From Girardinichthys multiradiatus (taxonomy: Eukaryota; Chordata; Actinopteri; Cyprinodontiformes; Goodeidae): a stretch of DNA of 64,000 nucleotides. Below, piece by piece: positions 35,790-50,959 of this stretch. A program made the position numbers and the translations under genes. Location of the stretch: positions 10,999,390-11,063,389 of the forward strand of contig NC_061816.1 in assembly GCF_021462225.1 (NCBI RefSeq), in the 5' to 3' direction. A model generated the notes under the pieces. It did no database searches. It saw nothing but the letters and a program-made list of their open reading frames with translations, and was not told where the DNA came from. Position 1 is the first letter of the stretch. Each line of letters begins with the position of its first letter.

Positions 35790-36270
35790 GCTTTTTTGTC
35801 ACAGGATTGCTTTGTATTCATTTCTATCTTCTCTGTCTCTGCTGAGGTATCCCCACACCATGATGCTGCCCCCACGTTTCAATGTGGGGATGTTGCATTC
35901 AGGGTGGCATGTAGTGTTAGTTTCCCACCACACAGTATTTCACATGTAGGCCAGATGATTAAAATTTGGTCCCACCAAGCAAGAGCATCTTCTTCCACAT
36001 GCTTGGTGTGTCCCCTACATGTCTTTCTTTTAACCTTTTATCTTACCACTCTTCCAAAAACGCCAGAGTTGAGAACAACCACTACTTGTCCCATCAAAAA
36101 ATTCTTGCATCCCAGTTCCTCCAGTGGACATTGTGCTTCTCCGATTACTGCTTTACCTGCCCATCCTGTCAATTTAAGTTAGAGGTCTCCGATCTACGGC
36201 TCTAGAACTGCAAGTGTCTCTTTGGACCTTCCACAATGGCTCCTAAGGACTTTGCCTAAAAAGGAACCAA
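35790..36270 (-). mobile_element. Tc1-like remnant, internal part
   Basis: On the minus strand the 35870 region reads GGSIMVWGYLS, the motif next to the first catalytic residue in Tc1 transposases. Downstream there is decayed sequence of the same family as the remnants at 25.8 and 61.6 kb. No intact frame. Confidence 0.55.
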
Positions 36271-36981
36271 TAAATGTTTTTAAATATACATATAGCAACA
36301 AATGCCTGTTTTAGTTTCTTCATGGAATAACTGCATTGAATTTCCACAGAACAACACTACACGTCTAGTAATATTCCTAAGTCAACTTTTCTTGAGGTTG
36401 GAAACAACATTTTTTCACATTTTCCACAAGATCCCATAGGCGAAAAATGTATCTCCTTGCTTGCAAATGTTTTTGTTTTTAATTTAAAACCCAAAAAAAG
36501 GACATCAAATGGTGGTCCTTAAAAATGACTTTCTATTGTAGATATTTGTAAAAAATTATGAGTTGTCATTTTCAATATGTCATGTAACATTTGTGGCTCT
36601 AGTTTAATTTAGCTGGACTTATTGAACCTTTATTTCACCAGGCAAAACATTAAGAACAATTTGTTATTTACAATGTTAGCCTGAGAGTGCTAAAACACAT
36701 ACATGGGAAAACAAACATACAAGCAATGCGGACTGAGGGCAAAACTCAAAGTCTAAGTGAATGGGCCCATTTTTATAGGTTTGTAAGTAGCCATACTCTT
36801 CAGTTTCAAATGACAGAACACGCCATCAGATGTACAAGCCTTGTGGCACTGTTGTATATCACCCTGCTTTAAACTTCTCTACTTTATCCCTGACCTTAAC
36901 AAGGCCGTTTGCTCATTAATGCTCCCCAAGAAACCTGAGGCCTTCACAGAAAAGCTGTGTTTATACTCCCAGTTAAATATA

Positions 36982-38553
36982 CACTGCTCAAAAAAAATAA
37001 AGGGAACACTTAAACAACACAATATAACTCCAAGTAAATCAAACTTCAGTGAAATCAAACTGTCCACTTAGGAAGCAACACTGATTGACAATCAATTTCA
37101 CATGTTGTACAAATGGAATAGACAACAGGGGGAAATCTTTGGTGATTAGCAAGACACTCAATAAAGGAGTGGTTCTGCAGGTGGGGACCACAGACCACTT
37201 CTCAGAACCTATGATTTCTGGCTGATGTTTTGGTCACTATTGAATGTTGGTGGTGCTTTCACACTCGTGGTAGCATGAGATGGACTTTACAACCCACACA
37301 AGTGGCTCAGGTAGTGCAGCTCATCCAGGATGGCACATCAATGCGAGCTGTGGCAAGAAGGTTTGCTGTGTCTGTCAGCGTAGTGTCCAGAACCTGGAGG
37401 CGCTACCAGGAGACAGGCCAGTACACCAGGAGACGTGGAGGAGGACGTAGGAGGGCAACAACCCAGCAGCAGGATCGCTACCTCCACCTTTGAGCAAGGA
37501 GGAACAGGAGGAGCTCTGCCAGAGCCCTGCAAAATGACCTCCAGCAGGCCACAAATGTGCATGTGTCTGCACAAAGGGTTAGAAACCGAATCCATGAGGA
37601 TGGTATGAGGGCCAGACGTCCACAAATGGGGGTTGTGCAGCTCAACACCGTGCAGGACGCTTGGCATTTGCCAGAGAACACCAGGATTGGCAGATTCGCC
37701 ACTGGTGCCCTGTGCTCTTCACAGATGAAAGCAGGTTCACACTGAGCACATGTGACAGACATGACAGAGTCTGGAGACACCGTGGAGAGCAATCTTCTGC
37801 CTGCAACATCCTTCAGCATGACCGGTTTGGCAGTGGGTCAGTAATGGTTTAGGGTGGCATTTCTTTGGAGGGTCACATGGCCCTCCATGTGCTCGCCAGA
37901 GGTAGCCTGACTGCCATTAGGTACCGAGATGAGATCCTCAAACCCCTTGTGAGACCGTATGCTGGTGCGGTTGGTCCTGGGTTCCTCCTAATGCAGGACA
38001 ATGCTAGACCTCATGTGGCTGGAGTGAGTCAGCAGTTCCTGCAAGATGAAGACATTGAAGCTATGGACTGGCCCGCCCGTTCCCCAGACCTGAATCCGAT
38101 TGAGCACATCTGGGACATCATGTCTCGCTCCATCCACCAACGTCACGTTGCTCCACAGACTGTCCAGGAGTTGGCGGATGCTTTAGTCCAGGTCTGGGAG
38201 GAGATCCCTCAGGAGACCATCCGCTGTCTCATCAGGAGCATGTCCAGGCGTTGTAGGGAGGTCATACAGGCAAGTGGAGGCCACACACAATACTGAGCCT
38301 CATTTTGACTTGTTTTAAGGACATTACATCAAAGTTGGATCAGCCTGTAGTGTGTTTTTCTACTTTAATTTTGTGTGTGACTCCAAATCCAGGCCTCCAT
38401 TGGTTGATAAATTTGATTTCCATTGATGATTATTGTGTGATTTTGTTGTCAGCACATTCAACTTTGTACAGAACAAAGTATTCAATGAGAATATTTCATT
38501 CATTCAGATTTAGGATGTTATTTGAGTGTTCCCTTTATTTTTTTTGAGCAGTG
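36982..38553 (+). mobile_element. Tc1-like transposon family 2 (1572 bp)
   Basis: Flanked by TA at 36980-36981 and 38554-38555. The inverted ends are CACTGCTCAAAAAAAATAAA and its complement. This is a different family from the 17137/30429/44085 copies, with its transposase on the plus strand. Confidence 0.95.
37275..38296 (+). pseudogene. Tc1-like DD34E transposase, family 2 (three lesions)
   Basis: The N-terminal helix-turn-helix ([20 protein letters not shown]) and an arginine-rich GRPR-like part (RRRGGGRRR) lead into the catalytic region with FTDESRF, QDNARPH and NPIEHIWD. There are 34 residues between the second D and the E. Breaks: TGA at about 37491-37493, a frameshift near 37635, and TAG at 37850-37852, where Tc1 proteins have W in the VMVWGG motif. 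The C-terminal 143 codons (37865-38296) are open to the stop. The start is uncertain. Confidence 0.92.
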
Positions 38554-39021
38554 TATATAAAAAAAGCTGGAGACAATTCAATCTTCTTGCATTTAATAAT
38601 TATGCTGCATTGTTGACTGTATTATTGTCCAACATTTGGCTGAAATAGATCTATATTAAGAAGAACCTCTATAATGCATGCAAATTTGTTGCAGCCCTTT
38701 AAATTGTGCCTGTTTCTCAATTGGATGAGTACATTTCAATATTAAAAAGGTCTATAACCTAAAGAATTTCACAATTTTTAGACACTTAAAACAGGATTAT
38801 AACCTTTTAGGACATTTTTTAAAAGAAATGCAACTGTTTTTTACCCTATAGTTCTCGTGGGAACAAATGAGTGTCATAAGCTTAAGCATGTTATGTGATC
38901 AAATTCACCTTTATTTAAATCATTTCAATTTCTGTTAGATACCAAACACCATAAAACAATCCTGACCTTTAAGGATGTGCAACAAAAAGACAACAAGTCA
39001 GGAGCCATATTATATTTTTCA

Positions 39022-39027
39022 TTTATT
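39022..39027 (-). terminator. rpl31 polyadenylation signal
   Basis: TTTATT on the plus strand, i.e. AATAAA on the minus strand, only nine bases after the rpl31 stop codon. Ribosomal-protein genes typically have such very short 3' UTRs, which makes this the likely signal. Confidence 0.75.
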
Positions 39028-39035
39028 CCACAAAT

Positions 39036-42807
<3,772 letters not shown>

Positions 42808-43224
42808 CTAAAACTACCAAGCAACTCCACCTCAACTAGCATCATTCCCCTAAAGAAAAGCTCCGCATTACCATGCACTTAACTTACGTTAACAATAACA
42901 TAACGAGCAAGTTATAGATAATATAACAACTCACACAATGAAACCAAAACTTTTGTAAAACACCAATAGTGTTCCCTAATACAAAGCAGCAGTACTTCTG
43001 GCAGAAAACAAACCTAGCTCAGATAAGCCATGCTAGGTGAAGCCACTGCTACATCTCATCGTAATAATTATCAAAACAGACGTTCATCCATCTCAAAAGC
43101 ACAACGCCACATTCGATGATGTGCTTATATACAGACTTATAATAGTTAAGCGTTAATTTGTGGTGTTAAAACCACAGGATGGTAATGGATTACAGAAATT
43201 TTTCATCCAGAGAAACGCACTCAC

Positions 43225-43257
43225 TTCGGCTCGTAGCTGAGGCGGAAGTCGGAAGGA
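43225..43257 (-). promoter_or_regulatory. rpl31 non-coding exon 1 with 5' TOP-like start
   Basis: On the minus strand a pyrimidine-rich CCTTCCGACTTCCGCC is followed by CAGCTACGAGCCGAA and a GTGAGT donor (43219-43224). This is the layout of a ribosomal-protein TOP mRNA leader. The transcription start is inferred to lie at one of the C residues near 43256-43257. Confidence 0.6.
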
Positions 43258-43416
43258 CGGAGTCAAAGGAGAGTAGTGTGGTTAAAGGAAATAGGTCCGT
43301 TGGAAATAAAATACACCAGAAACAAATAGACGAATGGCGGTTCCGAATGCTTTGGTTTTTGCTAGGAGCAACTTTTAGAAAATAGACTTTGATAAAGAAA
43401 AAAGTAATAAAAACAG

Positions 43417-43990
43417 TTGAAACTAATACAAGTACTTTTACTGCTGGAACTTACTACCCCTACACTCTGTGGAAGGCTTAATAAAATCAAAGCAAATGTG
43501 CGTCTGAGGCTCTTTAATGTTTTATCCCCAACAACTCCCTATATTTCTGATGGTCAGAAGTTAAATATAGCAGCTTTTTGTACTCCGCTAGCCAGAAGCC
43601 TCACATACAGTCAGAAGTTAAAAGCATTACTAAAACGACAAAGGAAAATGGCAAAAACATTGCACATAATGGGGAAACATGATGCAGGAAGATGTGAATT
43701 CTGTGGGGAAAGTGATACAACAGAACGTAATGCAATAATGTAGAAATACTAGAGAGAAACAACAGAATCAACAAGGAGTCATGGACAGGAAAACAACAGC
43801 CTTATAAATTTCTTCAGAAAAAGTCTTTTTAATGTATACCAAGATTATTTTTCGTTATTTGACGGTAACTAGTTAAGGTTAGTTACGAAAATCCTTTGTT
43901 CTTTATCTTGCTAGTCACTCCTTACCGGTTGGTGGCAGTAATGCACCACAATGTTGGTTACCAACCGCTATTTAAATCAAGCAGAAGACG
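43417..43990 (+). mobile_element. 5'-truncated LINE 3' end (I-like clade)
   Basis: The open frame 43417-43743 ends with KTLHIMGKHDAGRCEFCGES, a C-terminal zinc-knuckle-like motif found after the reverse transcriptase/RNase H of I-clade fish LINEs. It is followed by non-coding 3' sequence GGTTGGTGGCAGTAATGCAC and CCAACCGCTATTTAAA at 43930-43976. Upstream domains are absent. It starts roughly 160 bases upstream of the rpl31 leader. The clade is recognised by eye only. Confidence 0.6.
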
Positions 43991-44084
43991 ACGTATCGTC
44001 TTTGTTAAGACTTTACTTAAAAATCCACAACAATGCATAACAATATGTGCACCGTTATAAATTATGATCGAAAAGTTGGTTATA

Positions 44085-45675
44085 CAGGTCCTTCTCAAAA
44101 TATTAGCATATTGTGATAAAGTTCATTATTTTCCATAATGTCATGATGAAAATTGAACATTCATATATTTTAGATTCATTGCACACTAACTGAAATATTT
44201 CAGGTCTTTTATTGTCTTAAGACGGATGATTTTGGCATACAGCTCATGAAAACCCAAAATTCCTATCTCACAAAATTAGCATATTTCATCCGACCAATAA
44301 AAGAAAAGTGTTTTTAATACAAAAAACGTCAACCTTCAAATAATCATGTACAGTTATGCACTCAATACTTGGTCGGGAATCCTTTGGCAGAAATGACTGC
44401 TTCAATGCGGCGTGGCATGGAGGCAATCAGCCTGTGGCACTGCTGAGGTCTTATGGAGGCCCAGGATGCTTTGATAGCGGCCTTTAGCTCATCCACAGTG
44501 TTGGGTCTTGAGTCTCTCAACGTTCTCTTCACAATATCCCACAGATTCTCTATGGGGTTCAGGTCAGGAGAGTTGGCAGGCCAATTGAGCACAGTGATAC
44601 CATGGTCAGTAAACCATTTACCAGTGGTTTTGGCACTGTGAGCAGGTGCCAGGTCGTGCTGAAAAATGAAATCTTCATCTCCATAAAGCTTTTCAGCAGA
44701 TGGAAGCATAAAGTGCTCCAAAATTTCCTGATAGCTAGCTGCATTGACCCTGCCCTTGATAAAACACAGTGGACCAACACCAGTAGCTGACACGGCACCC
44801 CAGACCATCACTGACTGTGGGTACTTGACACTGGACTTCTGGCATTTCCTTCTCCCCAGTCTTCCTCCAGACTCTAGCACCTTGATTTCCGAGTTACATG
44901 CAAAATTTGCTTTCATCCGAAAAAAGTACTTTGGACCACTGAGCAACAGTCCAGTGCTGCTTCTCTGTAGCCCAGGTCAGGCGCTTCTGCCGCTGTTTCT
45001 GGTTCAAAAGTGGCTTGACCTGGGGAATGCGGCACCTGTAGCCCATTTCCTGCACACGCCTGTGCACGGTGGCTCTGGATGTTTCTACTCCAGACTCAGT
45101 CCACTGCTTCCGCAGGTCCCCCAAGGTCTGGAATCGGCCCTTCTCCACAATCTTCCTCAGGGTCCGGTCACCTCTTCTCGTTGTGCAGCGTTTTCTGCCA
45201 CACGTTTTCCTTCCCACTGAGGTGCCTTGATACAGCACTCTGGGAACAGCCTATTCGTTCAGAAATTTCTTTCTGTGTCTTACCCTCTTGCTTGAGGGTG
45301 TCAATAGTGGCCTTCTGGACAGCAGTCAGGTCGGCAGTCTTACCCATGATTGGGGTTTTGAGTGATGAACCAGGCTGGGAGTTTTAATGGCCTCAGGAAT
45401 CTTTTGCAGGTGTTTATAGTTAACTCGTTGATTCAGATGATTAGGTTCATAGCTCGTTTAGAGAACCTTTTAATGATATGCTAATTTTGTGAGATAGGAA
45501 TTTTGGGTTTTCATGAGCTGTATGCCAAAATCATCTGTATTAAGACAATAAAAGACCTGAAATATTTCAGTTAGTGTGCAATGAATCTAAAATATATGAA
45601 TGTTAAATTTTCATCATTACATTATGGAAAATAATGAACTTTATCACAATATGCTAATATTTTGAGAAGGACCTG
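44085..45675 (-). mobile_element. Tc1-like transposon family 1, copy C (1591 bp)
   Basis: Bounded by TA at 44083-44084 and 45676-45677, with the same CAGGTCCTTCTCAAAATATT ends and long inverted repeats as copies A and B. It lies about 830 bases upstream of the rpl31 leader, and its transposase is again on the minus strand. Confidence 0.96.
44362..45347 (-). pseudogene. Tc1-like transposase, copy C (two frameshift deletions)
   Basis: Compared with copies A and B it lacks 11 bases after GKxVGRK (near 45218) and 8 bases in the ggcattttggcatttcc stretch (near 44843). The span is 986 bases against 1,005 for a full frame. Between them an ATG replacement (CATGTAACTCGG on the minus strand, near 44893) brings an in-frame stop after SDESKFCM. 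The C-terminal 194-codon frame, with QHDLAPAHSAKT and SPDLNPIENLWD, is intact. Confidence 0.93.
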
Positions 45676-45677
45676 TA

Positions 45678-46639
45678 TTGTAGTTGACATCGCCGTATTT
45701 TTCAGTATTAAAATTCCTTGTTTTCTTCAGAGACATTGAATTATGGGATTTTTATTGTTTGCTGTTAAAAAACCAAAGCAGCAGAAATAAATTCTAGCAT
45801 TTTATCATTCTGTGTTTTAACATATGTAAAATCACTGAAATAAATCAACCTTTTGATGATACTCCTGCGCCCTACACTTAATGAAACAGAATGAACTAAA
45901 AACTACGACTTTTTTCCTATTATTTTTGACATTTTGATGCTTTCATTTTTAATCCACATTTTGCTTAGTTAACATTAAGAGTTGTATAATACAGTTTTAT
46001 ACAACTCAATAATTTTTATTAACAGGACACATCTTAGTTCTTGTCTTCTTTAGTGTTGCATATATGCATACCTTTAACATCTCAACCCATAACCTGTAGG
46101 TAAAGGTGCTTCAGACCTTTATTGCAGTAGCATACTCTAAAAATCCCAATGTTTAATATGAGTACATTTATTCACTGAAGACAATAGGATAATTTTCCTC
46201 AGTGACTTAATGTAATGAAAATAAAAGCTGAATATTTCTAACTTTTCATGTTCGATTATGCTACTGCAGTAAATTTGTATCTGTATTATATCCAGTTTGA
46301 CCCAAATGATAAAGTCCAGTGTAAGGCTCAATACCCCACATAGATCAACTTATTAAACTATCCATCCCAAAAAATGAACATCAGACTATTAATACAATGA
46401 AAAACCTAGCATTACCTTTATAGAAAATTAAAACAAACAGCCAATTCTGGACTGCAAGTTCCAAAGCAGATTATTGTTTTTTTTAAAAACGATTTTACCT
46501 TAATATCACAGTTCCTACACATTTTCATGTAAAGGCTACATGCTTTTCACATTCAGCTTTCCAGAGTTCTCATTCCTTTAGGTTAAATTTTAGATTTAAA
46601 TACAAAATTTACTATGAATATAAAGCACATTACTACAGT
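45678..46639. other. AT-rich intergenic DNA, nothing recognised
   Basis: Between Tc1 copy C and the purine tract. No gene, RNA or named repeat was found. Confidence 0.6.
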
Positions 46640-47540
46640 GACCTGGATACAAGAAAAGGATGGAGGACACAAGAAAGGAACGAGGAGGTCATAAGAGCAT
46701 GAGGACAATGACAAAAAGACACATGGAAAGAAGGAAAAAAAGCAGTAGACAAAGGATCCAAGGAAGGAAAGAAAATGGACACATGCTTGGAAGAAAAATA
46801 AGGATAGAAGGAAAGAAGGAAACAAGGAAGGAGGTGGAAGGATGGACACATGAATAAAAGCAAAATAGGTGGGACCCACGGGTGGAAAGGGTAGGAAACA
46901 AGAAAGACATAAGAAAATGACAAGGAAAGAAGAAAGGACACAAGGAAGGGAGAAAGCAGATCACAAGGAAGGAAATAAGGAATGACATGGAAAGAAAGAA
47001 AACACAAAGGGACGAAAGATGGAAATGTAGGAGACAAGGAAGGCAGAAAAGAATGAAGAGCAAAAGGAATGACCCATGAAGAAAAACAAGACTGAAAAAG
47101 GAAAGGCAGAAGCCATGACCCAGAAGGATGCAAGAAAAGGCAGCAGAAGGCAAGAAAAGAAGGAAAGACGGGAGGACCCACAAGGAAGGCAGAAAAGGAA
47201 AGAAATAATAAGGCAAGACGGAGAGAAGAAAGGAAACAAGGAATGCAGGAAAGAACAATGAAGCAGGAAAGAAACAAAGACAAGAAAAAAGAAGGAAGAG
47301 CAAACACTGGGGCCTAGAAGAAGGCAAGAAAAAAGGCAGAAGGCAAGAATAGAAGGAAAGGAAATGCAGGAGCAAAAGAAGGATATAAGAGAGGAAGAAG
47401 GAGAGATGTGAGAAGACATGGAATAACACAAAGAATAGGAAATGGAAGGTTGGAGACCAGGAGTAATATAAAGTATAAAAGGAAGCAATGACAGATAAAA
47501 GGAAAGAAAGGGCATAAGGAAGAATTGGAAGGAAGGTCAC
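46640..47540. repeat. Degenerate GGAA/GAAAG purine tract (900 bp)
   Basis: Plus strand nearly all purine, made of diverged GGAAG/ACAAGGAA units. It resembles the tract at 1-660. Its downstream flank is split by a MITE and a LINE and resumes at 47789 and again after 50805. Long minus-strand reading frames here are serine/phenylalanine/leucine-rich artefacts of the tract. Confidence 0.88.
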
Positions 47541-47551
47541 AGCATTTAGAC

Positions 47552-47780
47552 CAGGGGTCTTAAACTCCAGTCCTTCAGAGATCCTGTCCGGCAACTTTAA
47601 GGTGCATCCCTTCTCCGACACACCTGAATCAAATGGCTGACATCCCTCATGAGCATTCAGTCATCCAGTACTGAAGAGGCCTTGTAATGAGCCATTCATT
47701 TGATTCAGGTGTGCTGGAGAAGACATCCATCTAAAAGTTGCAGGACTGTAACCCTCAAGGACTGGAGTTATAGACCCCGC
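47552..47780. mobile_element. hAT-type palindromic MITE (229 bp)
   Basis: Begins CAGGGGTCTTAAACTCCAGTCC and ends GGACTGGAGTTATAGACCCC plus two bases, i.e. inverted termini, with further inner inverted matches such as CACACCTGAATCAAATGGCT and CATTTGATTCAGGTGTGCTG. The 8-bp duplication ATTTAGAC flanks it at 47544-47551 and 47781-47788, as expected for hAT elements. Confidence 0.92.
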
Positions 47781-47876
47781 ATTTAGACAATGGGACAGAA
47801 AAACAGTTTCTGGAAACATTAATACTTTTCCATTATCTTATTTTTCTTTTCCATACTAATCCAGACCTGGAAAATA

Positions 47877-50805
47877 CTCGTACTCATAGTCTTCCGCTTA
47901 TCCGGGACCGGGTCGCGGGGGCAGCAGACTCAGCAGAGACGCCCAGACGTCCCTCTCTCCAGACACCTCCTCCAGCTCCTTCAGGGGGAGCCCAAGGCGT
48001 TCCCAGGCCAGCCGAGAGACATAGTCCCTCCAGCGTGTCGTGGGCCGTCCCCTGGGCCTCCTCCCGGTGGGACATGCCTGGAACACCTCCCGAGGAAGGC
48101 GTCCAGGAGGCATCCGGTATAGATGCCCGAGCCACCTCAACTGGCTCCTCTCGATGTGGAGGAGCAGCGGCTCTACTCCGAGCCCCTCCCGGATGGCCGA
48201 GCTCCTCACCCTATCTCTAAGGGAGTGCCCGGCCACCCTACGGAGGAAGCTCATTTCAGCCGCTTGTATCCGGGACCTCGTGTTTTCGGTCATGACCCAA
48301 AGTTCATGGCCATAGGTGAGGGTAGGAACATAGACCGACCGGTAAATTGAGAGCTTTGCTTTTCGGCTCAGCTCCCTCTTCACCACAATGGACCGGCACA
48401 GTGCCCCCATTACTGTGGCAGCCGCACCGATCCGTCTGTCGATCTCCCGCTCCATTCTTCCCTCACTCATGAACAAGACCCCGAGATACTTAAACTCCTC
48501 CACTTGAGGCAGGAACTCCCCTCCAACCTGAAGAGGACAAGCCACCCTTTTCCGGTCGAGTACCATGGCCTCGGACTTGGAGGAGCTGATCCTCATCCCA
48601 GCCGCTTCACACTCGGCTGCGAACCGCCACAGCGCATGCTGTAGGTCTTGGCTAGAGGTGGCCAGCAGGACCACGTCATCCGCAAAAAGAAGAGACGAAA
48701 TCCACTGGTCCCCAAACCAGACCCCCTCCGGCCCTTGGCTGCGTCTAGAAATCCTGTCCATAAAAGTTATGAACAGGACCGGTGACAAAGGGCAGCCCTG
48801 CCGGAGTCCAACATGCACCGGGAACAGGTCCGACTTAGTGCCAGCAATGCGGACCGAATTCCTGCTCCGCTCGTACAGGGACCGGATGGCCCCTAATAAA
48901 GGGCCCCCGATTCCATACTCCTGGAGCACCCCCCACAGGGCATCACGAGGGACAGTCGAATGCCTTCTCCAGGTCCACAAAACACATGTGAACCGGTTGA
49001 ACCCTCGAGCACCCTGTAGAGGGTATAGAGCTGGTCCAGTGTTCCACGGCTGGGACGAAAGCCACACTGCTCCTCCTGAAGCCGAGGTTCGACTATCGGT
49101 CGGACTCTCCTCCCCAATACCCTGGCGTAGGCCTTACCAGGGAGGCTGAGGAGTGTGATCCCCTTGTAGTTGGAACACACCCTCCGATCACCCTTCTTAT
49201 GAAGGGGGACCACCACCCCAGTCTGCCAGTCCAGAGGCACTGTCCCCGACAGCCACGCAATGTTGAAGAGGCGTGTCAACCATGACAGCCCTACAACATC
49301 CAGAGACTTGAGGTACTCAGGGCGGATCTCATCCACCCCCGCAGCCTTGCCACCGCGGAGCTTTTTAACCACCTCAGTGACTTCAGCCTGGGTGATGAAA
49401 GAGTCCAACCCCGAGTCCCCAGCCTCTGTTTCCACCACGGAATGCGTGATGGCAGGATTGAGGAGATCCTCGAAGTACTCCTTCCACCGCCCGATAATGT
49501 CCTCAGTCGAGGTCAGCAGCTTCCCACCCCCACTATAAACAGTGTTGGCGAAGCACTGCTTCCCCCTCCTGAGGTGCCGGACGGTTTGCCAGAATCGCTT
49601 CGAGGCCAACCGGTAGTCCTTCTCCATGGCCTCACCGAACTCCTCCCAGTTTTTGCCTCTGCCACAGCCCGGGCCGCAGCACGCTTGGCCTCACGGTACC
49701 CGTCAGCCGCCTCAGGAGTCCCACAAGCCAACCACAGCCGATAGGACTCCTTCTTCAGCTTGACAGCATCCCTTACTGCCAGTGTCCACCACCGTGTTCT
49801 GGGATTGCTGCCGCGACAGGCACCGCAGACCTTACGGCCGCAGCTACGGGCAGCAGCATCGACAATAGATGCGGAGAACATGGTCCACTCGGACTGTATG
49901 TCTCCAACATCCCCCGGGATCTGGTCGAAGCTCTCCCGGAGGTGGTAGTTGAATACATCCCTGGCCGAGGGCTCTGCTAGGCGTTCCCAGCAGACCCTCA
50001 CTATGCGCTTGGGCCTGCCAAGTCTGTCCGGCTTTCTCCTCCTCCAGTGGATCCAACTCACCACCAGGTGATGATCAGTGGACAGCTCAGCCCCTCTTCA
50101 CCCGAGTGTCCAAAACATGCGGCCGAAGGTCTGATGATACGACAACAAAGTCGATCATCGACCTCCTGCCTAGGGTGTCCTGGTGCCAAGTGCACTGATG
50201 GTCACCCTGATGTTTGAACATCGTGTTCATTATGGACAATCCGTGACTAGCACAGAAGTCCAATAACAAAACACCACTCGGATTCAGATCGGGGAGGCCA
50301 TTCCTCCCAATCACGCCTCTCCAGGTGTCACTGTCATTCCCAACGTGGGCGTTGAAATCCCCCAGCAGAATAATGGAGTCCCCGGGAGGGGCACTATCCA
50401 GCACCCCCGACAGGGACGCCAAGAAGGCTGGGTACTCTGCACTACCACTCGGCCCATAGGCTGAAATGATAGTCAGAGACCTCTCCCCAACCCGAAGGCG
50501 CAGGGATATGACCCTCTCATCCACTGGGGTAAACCCCAACACGAGACGGCTGAGCTGGGGAGCAACAAGCAAACCCACACCAACCCGCCACCTCTCCCCG
50601 TGGGCCACTCCAGAGTAGAAGAGAGTCCAACCCCTCTCAAGGAGATGGGTTCCAGAGCCCACGCTGTGCGTGGAGGCGAGCCCGACTATTTCTAGTCGAT
50701 ATCTCTCGACCTCCCGCGCAAGCTCAGGCTCCTTCTCCCCCAGCTAGGTGACATTCCACGTCCCTAGAGCCAGCCTAAGCATCCGGGGATCGGGCCGCTG
50801 AGGTC
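47877..50805 (-). mobile_element. L2-type (Maui-like) LINE, 5'-truncated, 2.9 kb
   Basis: Non-LTR retrotransposon on the minus strand flanked by the 12-bp target duplication ACCTGGAAAATA (47865-47876 and 50806-50817). The 5' end falls at the start of the endonuclease domain ([19 protein letters not shown], 50.76 kb). The 3' end is the CCCGGATAAGCGGAAGACTA tail at 47.88 kb. Clade assignment rests on recognisable RT and tail sequences and was not tested. Confidence 0.9.
47898..50760 (-). pseudogene. LINE ORF2: endonuclease and reverse transcriptase, frameshifted
   Basis: The endonuclease part (50087-50662 frame) shows [15 protein letters not shown] and [14 protein letters not shown], then LSTDHHLVVSW in a shifted frame. 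The reverse transcriptase runs through GKAAGVDEIRPEYLK, CGFRPSRGTLDQLYTLYRVL, GLRQGCPLSPVLF, the catalytic LLFADDVVLLA, EFKYLGVLFMSEGRM, and ends LPPRPGPG at the stop near 47898. At least three frame changes are seen, near 50088, 49650 and 48960. As read it cannot make the full protein. Confidence 0.92.
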
Positions 50806-50959
50806 ACCTGGAAAATAATGAAATCAAATTCCCGAATTTCCCAGACGGCAGAGGAATCCTTTAAAAACGTGAAATGTTGCATGTAGCCAGACCCATCTTT
50901 TAAATTCTTCAATACCTCATTTGGTTCAATTTAATCACATTATAAGGATGTTAATCTAC

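Larger units (their letters stand above)
34932..39021. other. Intergenic region between chst10 and rpl31
   Basis: The chst10 leader and promoter must lie in about 34.94-35.5 kb; no clear first exon is visible. The rest holds a Tc1 remnant (35.79-36.27 kb), a nearly full-length Tc1 element (36982-38553), and AT-rich DNA without recognised features. Confidence 0.6.

Noticed and set aside
46633..47621. Long minus-strand open frames (up to 310 codons) rich in Ser, Phe, Leu
   Set aside because: They are translations of the degenerate purine tract on its pyrimidine strand. Several frames are open at once, and there is no domain or codon structure.
48565..49149. 194-codon plus-strand frame over the LINE
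   Set aside because: Antisense shadow of the reverse transcriptase on the minus strand.
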